Assembly: GCA_963556495.2 (NCBI GenBank)
Contig: OY747716.1
Coordinates: 9,111,071 to 9,175,070, forward strand
DNA from: Valencia hispanica
Lineage: Eukaryota; Chordata; Actinopteri; Cyprinodontiformes; Valenciidae
Direction: 5' to 3'
Length of the DNA stretch: 64,000 nucleotides
The position numbers were made by a program, and so were the translations under genes. Below the pieces are notes generated by a model that ran no database searches, was not told where the DNA came from, and worked only from the letters and a program-made list of their open reading frames with translations. Every line of letters begins with the position of its first letter. The stretch's first letter is position 1. Of this stretch, positions 55,690-64,000 are shown one piece after another.

Positions 55690-56660
55690 CATCATGCAAA
55701 ATCATCAATAATGTCATATGAAATCTGCTCCCCTATTAAGTGATTGATACTGATGACAAGGTTAGTGAGCCGTTCCTGAGATATGGTTGACCTCAGGTAT
55801 GACTTGATCAACTTCAGTTTTGAAAAGCTCCTCTCTGCTTGTCCCACAGTGACTGGCAGAGTAAGTACAATCCTGAGAGCAGTCCAAAAGTTGGAGTAGA
55901 TCTCTGATATATACCTATGCATAAAAGTGATAAGCTCAAGGAGGCTCATGTTGTTGATGGCTGGTTAGGGAAGTTGATTGATTTCCTGCAAAACCTCTCT
56001 GCTGTCCAAATCAGGGTTCCCATCAAAGTGTAGTGTGGTGCCTAGTGCCTCGCTATAAATAAATATGACTGCCCACTGCATTCTTCAAAAGGAATTCCCA
56101 ACTCCTCCTCAAGATCATGGATGCCAAGTGCTGGCCTGGGGACTCCTATGCCTCCAAAAATCCCATAAAATGTTCCCTGATCTGGGACTTCTCCATCAGT
56201 GACACCACTCTAATGACCACTGACAACTGTTCTGTATTGCTTATATCCAGTGTGCAGTCCAGAATTATTGAAAAAACCTTGCCTCCTTGATGTCATTCAC
56301 TATAGCAGATATGATTGTGCTGCTCAACAAATCAATACGTTCATTCCACACATGATGGCCTAGGTACCTGTCGTGACTTGCTGTTCCTCTTTTGACACAG
56401 TTAAGGTGATCTTTTGTTATGGGATCATAGGTCCATTGGTCCATAGGTTCGACGTCTGAGAAAAAGCCATTCTGTTGTTCACAATGGAATATATCAACCA
56501 AGTTCTTGCCATCTTTTCACCACTTAAAATTCCTAAAATATTGATGACTCTGTCCTCTTCAAACCAGCTCAGCCTGAATCCTGTCAGTCAGAGGTGAGGG
56601 CCAGTTAGCAGGGTCAGTTGATAGAGGCTCTTCCTCAGCAGTGGGGACCAGTGGGGATTC
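55690..56660 (-). pseudogene. hAT transposase (ZMYM1/TTF-finger type) with large internal deletion
   Basis: The minus strand starts at about 56660 with DPANWPSPLTDRIQAELV, then GEKMARTWLIYSIVNN in another frame. This is the TTF-type zinc-finger region of ZMYM1-like hAT transposases. QKITLTVSKEE and ERIDLLSSTIISAIVNDIKE, then ARFFQ, follow. At its lower end is the C-terminal dimerisation domain: FWTALRIVLTLPVTVGQAER, SFSKLKLIKSYLRSTISQER and LTNLVISINH (55692-55949 open). About 970 bp replaces a gene of roughly 2 kb, so most of the RNase H fold is missing. Several stops break the N-terminal half. Confidence 0.85.
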
Positions 56661-57040
56661 ACCTTTAGGCATTTCTATCAATATATTGGCACATTACTCA
56701 AAGCACATAGCAGTGGAACATAACACATGCGTCGCTGATTTTATACATGCTAGTCGTTAGCCTCTCCAATGTTATCCCCAGCCTATCCACTAGCAGAGGG
56801 AGCAGGCAATCCAGTGGGTGGCCAGCTTAGGCATGCTAGTCAGTAGCATCTCCAATGCTAACACAAGTGAGCGGTCTCCTTCTCAGTTGCCAGCGCCGGC
56901 CTCTCAGTTACCGATGCCAGCTTATCAATAATCAGATCAGTTTCTGTTTTTGAAATGGATATAGCGTCTTGTGGCAGGGAAGTAGTCTTAATTTTGGCCC
57001 TAATACCGTGCCATACAGGCTGAGTCTCTGCCACATAGAT
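56661..57040. other. unclassified sequence
   Basis: GTTAGCATCTCCAATGCTA-like phrases (56757, 56842) are repeated twice, indicating a local ~85-bp duplication. No gene was recognised. Confidence 0.4.
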
Positions 57041-57172
57041 ATACATACATACATACATACATACATACATACATACATACATACATACATACATACAGAC
57101 AGACATACATACATACATACATACATACATACATACATACATACATACATACATACATACATACATACATAC
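57041..57172. repeat. (CATA)n microsatellite
   Basis: About 33 tetranucleotide units with a single CAGACAGA interruption near 57096-57104. Open frames across it on both strands (MYVC or HTYI repeats) are artefacts of the 4-bp period. Confidence 0.98.
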
Positions 57173-57916
57173 TGATTATTAAAACTTGTTTTAAATAAAA
57201 TTCCAATAATGGTATTTATATTGGGACAATGAAATACACTATAATATCGCATTGTGCCAGCTTGAAGTTAGGTCCAAACTTATGTTGTTCATTCATTGTG
57301 AAAAACCACCTAACTACACTAGTGGTCCAAAGCACTTGAGCATCACACAAAAAAGTTTTAGACTGATTGAATAAAAATGTGTTTTGTTCACATGGAGACC
57401 TTTCTTCTGTGATGGTCCTTTTATATGTGCAGTTGCATCCTGAAAACTGTCTCTGTAACAGTTTATGCTATTATCTCTGCTTTCCCAGTCTGCCCTGAAT
57501 GCACCATTGACCCTTTGTCAGATTACCTCAATTGTATGCATCTGTTCTGCTGCCTATAGAACTCATCTGTGTTCTCCAGTTCACTGCAGCCCTATCTCGG
57601 CTTTCCAGCCTTTTCTTATTTTGTCCGCATTCTTGAGATTTGACCCGGACCTTTTTTTGACCCAACCTCTGCCTCTTCCCTCTTGGTGTTAATTAACTGG
57701 ATTCTTGTGTGGATTGTTTTGTGGTGCATTAACCGTGGTCTCTCTCTCTGACTAGTCACTTGGATTCTGGACTTTTGAGGATGTAGATTCTGGACAGAAT
57801 CTTGGAGCTTTGGACTGTTCCCTACCCTGTCTGTCACTCAGGGTTCTTCTGAGCACCTTGTTATGACCCAACTCGGGGTGGCCAGATAATAACATGAAAA
57901 ATGATCCATCCTCATC
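57173..57916. other. unclassified sequence, pyrimidine-rich at 57460-57860
   Basis: No gene recognised. The pyrimidine-rich part resembles LTR or 3' UTR sequence of fish retroelements but lacks defined ends. Confidence 0.35.
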
Positions 57917-57945
57917 AGAGGGGTATTCCAGAAAGCTTGGTTAAC
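57917..57945. repeat. Harbinger left terminal repeat with AGA target-site duplication
   Basis: AGA followed by GGGGTATTCCAGAAAGCTTG. It mirrors 61985-62014. Confidence 0.85.
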
Positions 57946-58132
57946 TTACCATGTGGTAAACCCTGAAGTCATGGATAATCAACCCTAAACTTGCTTACTC
58001 CGAGTATGTCCGTTTCAAAACACCTGATAAGAGTTTGTTTAGTCAACCTCCTCCTGGTAACCCAGAGTTAATGAGAACACACCCTGAATACATAAAGACC
58101 CTCTCAATGGATCAACAAATTCACAAGTCACA

Positions 58133-60270
58133 ATGGAAAGTGAAGGCGGAAAAAAAGGCTGCATACGTTTCAGGAGCAGAGTTGGAAGTCTTGAACGCTG
58201 GCTTATGAGGAATTCAAGCCAATAATTATGAAGAAAAGCAATACAGCTGCAGCAGTAAAAGAAAGAACATATCCTTGGTAAAAAATAAACAACAGAGCAT
58301 TTTTGAGGGTACAATAATATTGTGCATCAGGGCACTTCATCATCAGAGTCTGCCTTCCAAGAAGCAAGTGACTTGGTGAAATGTAAATTCACAACATAGT
58401 CTATTATATTCCGACTCAACAACTATCATTTCTGCCACTTAAAGGCTTTTTAATGCACTTGGCAGTAGTCATTGTTTCACAATACAGTATTATTTCATTC
58501 AGCTGCATATGATACTGTGGTACTGTAATCTTATTTGAAATATGCTTACGTGTTACTAATCTTTCTGTGATTTTTTTAAAATTGTGTGTAATATGTAATG
58601 ATGCTGTTTCTGGTAGATGCATTGTCTATTGGACCCTTCAGAAAATCCCTTCTGTCACATTTGCAAATGATTGTCAGGGACCACAAGTAGCTTTCATAGA
58701 TTTTTCTCTTTTGTTGGCCATATAAAGTAGACTTGCATACTTCTACTGTAGGATGAAGATAAAGAGACCATTTCTACTGTTACAGAACTGGACAATGCTG
58801 GGAGACCCACTGAGGTATACATATTATATAATATAGACCCCCTTTTACATAAGACTAACAAATTGTCTGTTCATAGAATATGGCTGGGAATACACAAACA
58901 GATGAGGGTCCTTGTTCCTCAGCACATGATCTCAGCAGTGTAAGAACTTGTCTACTATGGAGGACCGTCCCTGCCAAAATTGACAATAAATAAATAAATA
59001 AATGTGGTTATACATTTGTAAATAAATACATTTGTAAATAAATAAATATAGAAATAAATAAATAAAATTGAAAATACATATGTAATTAAATAAATGTGGA
59101 AATAAATAAATGGGTAAATACAAATGAAAATAAATATGTGGGAATAAATAAAAAATGTAAAAATGTATTTCCACATTTATTTTACTTCTTTTTTTTTCTT
59201 TCCACATTTATTTCCCCCACACATTTATTTATCCATTAACATTTTTCTTTTTTCCTGAAGTGTATGATAATGATATGGGCGTCTCTACCACTGGCCTACA
59301 CCATGATTGGTTAGCTCCAAAATTTAGAAAATGACAGGTTCAACTTCTGTGTCTGAGTGTGCAGCTAGTATCATCATCGTGTCAGTCACAGTATGTACCC
59401 AAAATAATATATAGTCTTCACTGACGGAATTATTATGACTCAAATTGTAAATATGTCTTAGCTAATGTGCTAAGTCCTGTAGAGCTGAGCGCTCGGTTGT
59501 GAGGCGCTACCTACCCTCTAGCTTCGCGCTAGCTAAGCTACAAGCTAGACTGGGAGGTTTAGCCTTCACTTGCTAACCCTGTGCCCCAGCACCTCACCAC
59601 CTAAAGCACCTCTGTTTTCGTCTGTTGTTTGCAGAAGACCTCCCTGTCAGTGACAGGCCTAGGGTTGAACCAGCATTTATCTGACTGTAAGATTCCAGCA
59701 GCCGGGTATCTCAACTCTGTGACAGACACACAGAGCCAGGTTTGTTTAAACTGAGTATTGGAGCTGACCAATCAGGCTTTAGGCCAGTGTTCCAAAATGC
59801 CCGCCAATTAGAATACACTTCTAGAAATAAATACATGTGGAAATAAATTCTTTTTTTATTTATTCTCACATTTCTTTTCTATTTTCAATGTATTTACTTA
59901 TTTATTTATTTGTCAATTTTGGCAGGGACGGTCCTCCATAGTCTAAAGCTGTCTTTCTGTAAATATGTTCTTGTATCACTGAACAATCATTTTATTCATC
60001 CTTTCCAGCTGCCAGCAAATTAGCTGTATAAGGTCCATCTTCAAAGGCAGATAAGAAAAGCAAAAAAGAGATGGGCCTTAAACAGCTCAAAATGGAGGAG
60101 AAAAGAAATATGCTAAAGGCCATACTAGAAGTAGAAATGCTGGAGCACTGCCTGAAGGTAAGAACTGTCTGTGAAGATGGGTTTGTTACATATTAAATAT
60201 TATACCACATGATTAATAAAATAATCTTCCCTTTTTATTTTAGGAAATGAAGAAATTAAACAAGGTTTAA
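58133..60270 (+). pseudogene. Myb/SANT-like Harbinger accessory protein, multi-exon
   Basis: This would encode the DNA-binding partner of the Harbinger nuclease. Exon 1 starts at ATG 58133 (MESEGGKK). After frameshifts it gives SGAELEVLN and AYEEFKPIIMKKSNTAAAVK, then ERTYPW, a Myb/SANT-like domain. Two in-phase exons of exactly 21 codons each follow: 58752-58814 (DEDKETISTVTELDNAGRPT, E) and 58877-58939 (NMAGNTQTDEGPCSSAHDLS, S), each with AG acceptor and GT donor. After a long intron holding a MITE, an exon at 60009-60157 ends with MGLKQLKMEEKRNMLKAILE and VEMLEHCLK, a coiled-coil-like tail. An 86-bp intron (60158-60243) precedes the last exon EMKKLNKV and stop at 60268-60270. Frameshifts in exon 1 and a stop in KLAV*GP show it is dead. 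Confidence 0.75.
58955..59941. mobile_element. 987-bp MITE nested in a Harbinger intron
   Basis: Ends are perfect inverted repeats starting CTATGGAGGACCGTCCCTGC and continuing CAAAATTGACAA, then (AAAT)n/(ATTT)n arms. TCTA flanks it on both sides (58951-58954, 59942-59945). The interior has no transposase. It contains TAGCTTCGCGCTAGCTAAG and TACAAGCTAG near 59520-59550, a local imperfect palindrome. Confidence 0.9.
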
Positions 60271-60329
60271 TGTGAAATGTTTAATTAAAGGGATTTCAAC
60301 AAATTAAGTCTCTGAGGACTCTCCCATCT

Positions 60330-61790
60330 CTTATCAGTTATTTGAAGGGTTAATCTTCATTGGGGTGTGGGGGCTGGCTCTCCCCTCTTAGCGTTGTGAA
60401 GGACAACACAAGCCCTCATGATGTCACAGGCCCTCAAGGACTGACCCTGAGGCCTTAAGGATATGGATGGTCATCTCTACCCTGGCCGGTGTTCGGCTGT
60501 GAGCCAAGTTGTATCTGGTCTGCGGTCCAGACTCAGATTCAGGGTAGGGTGTCATCATGTAGGGCACACAAGGGCACCCTCTGTCCCCCAGCAAATAGCC
60601 ATTGTAGTGTCCTGTAATGGTTGAAGTTTAGAATAGAATAGAACAATCCTTTATTCTCCCAGAAGGGGAAATTAGGTTATAACAGCAGCAAAGTGGCAGG
60701 GAATACAAACATTTTGATCCAGAAGTAGAAAAGTAGAAAAAAACTGAATTTCAGAATATTATGTACATTATTTACAAAAATACAAATAATATAACTGTAG
60801 TAAAATGACAAAAAAAACATGGTGTACAGCAAACCATACCCTGTGGAAGAGAGTGGCATAATGACGCCCTAAAAATTCTGGCATCATGGAGAGATCCTGG
60901 CCATTTGGCCTCAACGTTGGTGATGAGGTGGGTTGCATCACATTATCTAGTTAGGGAGAAGCAATGATAAGTTTTATGTCTTTAAAATTGAAATATTATG
61001 GACAAGAACTTCAATTACCTGCACATTAATGCTTTTGACAGATTTCCTATTGACATAGTCTCCCTCATTGACTGAGGGAGATTTAAGGGAGATTTAAGGG
61101 ACATTTAATAGGAATGTGGGTGCTGTCGATGCACCCAATCACATTTGGGAACCCTGAAATCCAAACTGATATTAAATATTAATATAAATAAATATAATAT
61201 TAAAGTCCAATCAAAAGAATATTTACCACTACTTAACCATGGTTGTGCTTTAAAAACCACAGAGCTTGTAGTAACTACTTTTTCACATGGCCATTTGCCA
61301 AAGAAATCTAGGTACACTACAATAAAACCAAATTTCATAAGGGATATGAACAATATGAATACATGAAAAAAAGTCAATGTTCCCATACAGGATAAACCTT
61401 CCACTCTGTGGAATTCTGTTTTGATAACATGCAGGGGGTTTTGCCAGGAAACTGCACAAACGTGTGCAGGAACCCTTTCAACGCCAGGCATACTGTACGC
61501 ACAGCTCTGCACACCATTGCTTTTCCGACATGCTCTGCATCACCCACATTGTACAGAAAAGTCCCTGTTGCAAAAAAACGAAGGGCAATGCACAGTATGT
61601 GTTTTGTGTTAAGAGCTGAACCTCGGTTTGTCACATTAGATATGTGCGGTCTCAAGGGTTTTGTTAAATTAACGAATCTTTTGAGAAACTGTACCGCTCT
61701 TTCAAATATTCCTTTGGGTATGAAAACACATCGATACGTGGCCTTATCACCCTCTCATGGTGAAAACGGCGTCATGTAATCTGTGCTTCC
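60330..61790 (-). pseudogene. HARBI1-like Harbinger nuclease (DDE), disrupted
   Basis: On the minus strand from about 61770: FERAVQFLKRFVNLTKPLRP, HISNVTNRGSALNTKHILCI, ALRFFATGTFLYNVGDAEHV, GKAMVCRAVRTVCLALKGFL. Then FPGKTPCMLS and TEFHRVEG; a probable intron (about 61162-61395, acceptor TTGGATTTCAG); then FPNVIGCIDSTHIPIKCP (first catalytic Asp), VNRKSVKSINVQ, NVEAKWPGSLHDARIFR (second Asp). After an inserted LINE tail come HYNGYLLGDRGCPCVPYMMT, PYPESESGPQTRYNLAHSRT and PARVEMTIHILKA (catalytic Glu), then CVVLHN-like text. Length and order match HARBI1-type nucleases (about 340 aa). The longest open part is 61374-61655. Frameshifts and the insertion inactivate it. Confidence 0.9.
60615..60835 (-). 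mobile_element. LINE tail inserted in the Harbinger nuclease
   Basis: TAGAATAGAATAGAACAATC and CTTTATTCTCCCAGAAGGGG followed by AAATTAGG are the reverse of a fish LINE 3' end whose tail is (TTCTA)n. It separates the second Asp block (right) from YNGYLLGDRG (left). Exact edges and a target-site duplication could not be fixed. Confidence 0.65.
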
Positions 61791-61984
61791 TTATCCACAG
61801 TATCCTCATCAGAAGGCCACTCCATGCTCAGAACACTCTGGAGCAAACTTACCTGGAACATAACCTGCTCCGGAGCAGATCAAGTTGCTATGGTTACTAA
61901 CATATCTTGAAAGATACCTCCGTTTTTGGAACCGAAAGTTGAGGTTATGCACTTACTTACCCTTGAACTTATCCGGGTGTGTCA

Positions 61985-62014
61985 CATAACCTGCTTTCTG
62001 GAATGGACCCCAGA
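61985..62014. repeat. Harbinger right terminal repeat with AGA target-site duplication
   Basis: CATAACCTGCTTTCTGGAAT followed by GGACCCC and AGA. It is the inverted partner of 57917-57945. Confidence 0.85.
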
Positions 62015-62616
62015 CCTCAAGCAAACACACATTAGTTCACAATTTCTGTAATTTATTTACAAGTTTTTTATTTTACAAGAGAATTTTAACATTGATGAAG
62101 GAGCTGGGTGTAGCTTCAGGGTGACCTAATGCCTTTAACAAACAAAAAGGAACTACCTAAGGGTTAACCAACTTGCCTACAAAACACAAACGAAATGACA
62201 AACTTACCTTTGTAAATAAAGATAAACAGGAGAAAATTGGGTACTAAAAATAACAAGGCAGTTCACCCCAACAAACTCTTCGATCTAGCATGATGTTTTT
62301 ACAGACGATCAAAAGGCACTGAAAAAAAAGAAAGGTGTGGCTAATTGGGACGAGCAGAGGAATGAATGTTAGCTATCGACGGCAGCATAACTTTATGCGT
62401 CAGATCCTCTTCAGGGCGCCAATATGAATTCAACATGGTCAGAACGGCACCTGGACACGTAAATGTGTATATTAGTTTGATTGATTAAGTATGATTGAAT
62501 TCCACAAAACTGGCTCGGTTATGAGCAGTCTGCTCAGTCCATCTCCTGTGCTTTGGAACCCCAATGGGGCCAGCACGTATCCTACCTCTTCTAATTTTAG
62601 GTGTGTTTTCTCACAG
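62015..62616. other. unclassified sequence
   Basis: No recognised repeat. The last 30 bp before 62617 look like a polypyrimidine tract and splice acceptor. Confidence 0.4.
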
Positions 62617-62686
62617 CTGGAGCTCATCAAGCCTTATCGAGAGGAACTGAAAGAGGAGCTGATTCCAGATTTTCTCTCCATGAGTG
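62617..62686 (+). CDS. candidate host exon (70 nt), gene unknown
   Basis: GTGTTTTCTCACAG at 62603-62616 is a strong acceptor. It is followed by 23 codons of protein-like sequence, LELIKPYREELKEELIPDFL then SMS, and a GT donor at 62687 (TGAGTGGTAATC, weaker than consensus). The charged amphipathic composition and lack of stops contrast with the surrounding AT-rich DNA. It does not match any transposon protein I know. If real, it would be an internal exon in phase 0 at its start (1 nt over at its end) of a gene whose other exons lie outside the window or in unrecognised parts. It could also be chance. Confidence 0.35.
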
Positions 62687-62704
62687 GTAATCAGGCTTTG
62701 GCTT

Positions 62705-64000
62705 GTTTGCTCCTATTCACAATCAAATTTTATTTGTAGAGCACTTTTCATGATAAAATCAGCACACAAAAAACCAGATAAATAAACAAAGTAAACACAT
62801 TGAAAGCAAAATCGATCATACACAACCAGTTAAACTCTCAGCACACACAAGACACATACACACCCCGTCCCCGCCCCTTCACAGCAAAAACACTGCTCAA
62901 TCTGCTTCTATCTCTTTAAATGAACATACAATATAAAAATAAACATCTAGAATCATACCACTGTGAGAAAGCAATATTTGGGAGATCCATCCACAGTGGA
63001 AGCCACCCCACAGCCACATAAGAGTCACCGCAGGGACCACCTTGATCAGGGCAGCCTTGTATCCACAACAAAGCTATAAAGCTGCAGTGCAGAGCCCCGC
63101 CCACCACCACAAAAGCGACCCCAATGGCAGCGACCTCCATGGATAAACTGGCAGGGCTCCCAGCGCAAAGTATTCCCATGAAGGAAACACTGGAGTTAGT
63201 CTGTAGAAAACAATTCGTAACAGCATTTCAGTAACACATAAAAATGAACATCTAAAAATAAATAATAATACAAAATAGTAGAAAATAAATAAATAAAGAA
63301 TAAGATAATAAATAAAAAATTAGATAAATAAAATAACTCGATTAAAAGCCAAGCTAAAAAGGTAGCTCTTGAGCTTCTTTTTAAAAACATCAGCCGTCTC
63401 TGCGGCCCTGAGGTTTTCCGGCAGACTGTTCCACAGACGAGGGCTGTAGTAATATAACGAGGCTTCGCCATATGTCTTCGTTCTGACTTGTTGAACATCT
63501 AAAAGGCCAGTACCAGAGGACCTCAGGGACCATGAGAGCTCATACTTTAAAACAAGGTCAAATACATAAGATGGACCAAGACCATGAAGACATTTCTAAA
63601 CTAATAAAAGAACCTTAAAATCGATCCTAAAATGCACAGGGAGCCAATGCTACGACTTTAAAACTGGTGTAATGTGTTCCGGCCCTCTGGTCCTCCTCAG
63701 CACACGTGTAGCTGAGTTCTGAGTTGAGTTGTTGTAGACTTGAAATACTCTGTTTGGGAAGACCAGAGAGCAGTGCATTACAATAATGTAATCTACTGAA
63801 AATAAAAGCATGGATCAACACCTCTGGCAATTTTTTAAGATGATAAAATCCTATTTTACTTGTATTTTTGATATGAGGGATTAAATTGAGCTCAGAGTCC
63901 AAAAGGAGGTCCAGATTTCTTACAAAATGAGAAGGTTTAAAATGTTTCAGTTCTGATAAAATAATCTCTGTCTTGTCCAATGATTAAAACTTCAGTTTTG
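62705..64000 (-). pseudogene. L2-clade LINE, RT C-terminal part and 3' UTR, runs off right edge
   Basis: From 63980 downward the minus strand gives MDKTEIILSEL, LDLLLDSELNLIPHIKNTSK, IGFYHLKKLPEVLIHAFIFS, RLHYCNALLSGLPKQSISSL and QQLNSELSYTCAEEDQRAGT. After a frameshift comes YFVLKYELSWSLRSSGTG-like text and YGEASLYYYSPRLWNSLPEN, LRAAETADVFKKKLKSYLF. These match the region after the YADD box of L2 ORF2, through to its end near 63355. The 3' UTR continues to 62705 and ends AAAAGTGCTCTACAAATAAA. Small frameshifts and an internal deletion (the ITPVLKSLHW block is scrambled near 63660) are present. Confidence 0.88.

Larger units (their letters stand above)
57920..62011. mobile_element. 4.09-kb PIF/Harbinger transposon with both genes
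   Basis: The left terminus is GGGGTATTCCAGAAAGC (57920) and the right terminus, reversed, is GGGGTCCATTCCAGAAAGC (ending at 62011). Both continue into GGTTA. The flanks carry AGA on each side (57917-57919, 62012-62014), the 3-bp target-site duplication size of Harbinger. Inside are a plus-strand Myb/SANT-like gene (58133-60270) and a minus-strand HARBI1-like nuclease (60330-61790), converging. In this superfamily the SANT protein helps bring the nuclease to the transposon DNA in the nucleus. A MITE (58955-59941) and a LINE tail (about 60615-60835) are nested in it. Both genes are broken. Confidence 0.9.

Noticed and set aside
57041..57172. Regular repeat considered as a CRISPR-like or coding repeat
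   Set aside because: It is a simple (CATA)n microsatellite without spacers; the peptide repeats are artefacts of its period.
61105..61512. 135-codon frame read as a separate gene
   Set aside because: Its upper part is a shifted frame of the Harbinger nuclease and its lower part is the AT-rich intron of that gene.

Overview
The window reads as ray-finned (teleost) fish nuclear DNA, probably from a percomorph-grade fish. The basis is the repeat fauna, which I recognised by protein motifs and diagnostic sequence: Rex1 and Rex3, L2-clade and L1-type LINEs, several Tc1/mariner lineages, piggyBac, hAT, PIF/Harbinger and tRNA-derived SINEs. The DNA is AT-rich, full of short repeats and stop codons, and shows no bacterial-style gene packing. 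I could not identify a complete host gene. Almost every protein-like stretch is a decayed transposable element, and one 70-nt exon-like segment (62617-62686) is the only good candidate for host coding sequence. The window is best read as intergenic or long-intron sequence.

Layout. 1-9.2 kb: an L2 reverse transcriptase running off the left edge, a Tc1 relic, twin perfect palindromes (3866-3945), an L2 3' end, a tRNA-type SINE, a piggyBac transposase cut off at about 8046 by a Rex1 LINE tail, and a tRNA-like sequence. 9.5-20 kb: unclassified repeats (one LTR-like signal), two TIR-bounded DNA transposons, Tc1 ends, a LINE 3' end, and a long stretch with no recognisable repeat that may include conserved non-coding DNA (18.4-18.9 kb). 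20.5-25.7 kb: Rex3, an L2 3' UTR, a roughly 1.37-kb retroelement-like sequence with no RT and a (TTATC)n tail, a short direct duplication, and a Tc1 3' end. 25.7-35 kb: scattered LINE, Tc1, SINE and MITE fragments. 35-43 kb: an L1-derived insertion with a perfect 17-bp target-site duplication, an L2 3' end, a hAT BED transposase relic with its terminal repeat, a piggyBac-family element and Tc1. 43-53 kb: an L1 3' end, a long interrupted Tc1/mariner, a Harbinger-like fragment, a GC-rich L1-type 3' region, a duplicated sequence of which one copy carries a SINE and the other preserves the empty site, an RTE relic, and nested Tc1/piggyBac. 53-64 kb: a hAT (ZMYM1-like) relic, a (CATA)n microsatellite, a 4.1-kb PIF/Harbinger element with both of its genes (57920-62011), and an L2 element running off the right edge.

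How the parts work together. The most informative structure is the Harbinger element. It has matching terminal inverted repeats, an AGA target-site duplication, a multi-exon Myb/SANT-like gene on the plus strand and a HARBI1-like DDE nuclease on the minus strand with all three catalytic residues still readable. It is not functional: both genes carry frameshifts or stops, a 987-bp MITE sits in an intron of the SANT gene, and a LINE tail interrupts the nuclease. Elsewhere, nested insertions and target-site duplications give relative ages. I saw no CRISPR array, no rRNA gene and no convincing intact protein-coding gene. No clearly new functional system is demonstrated. The twin palindromes and the RT-less element are the signals I could not explain.
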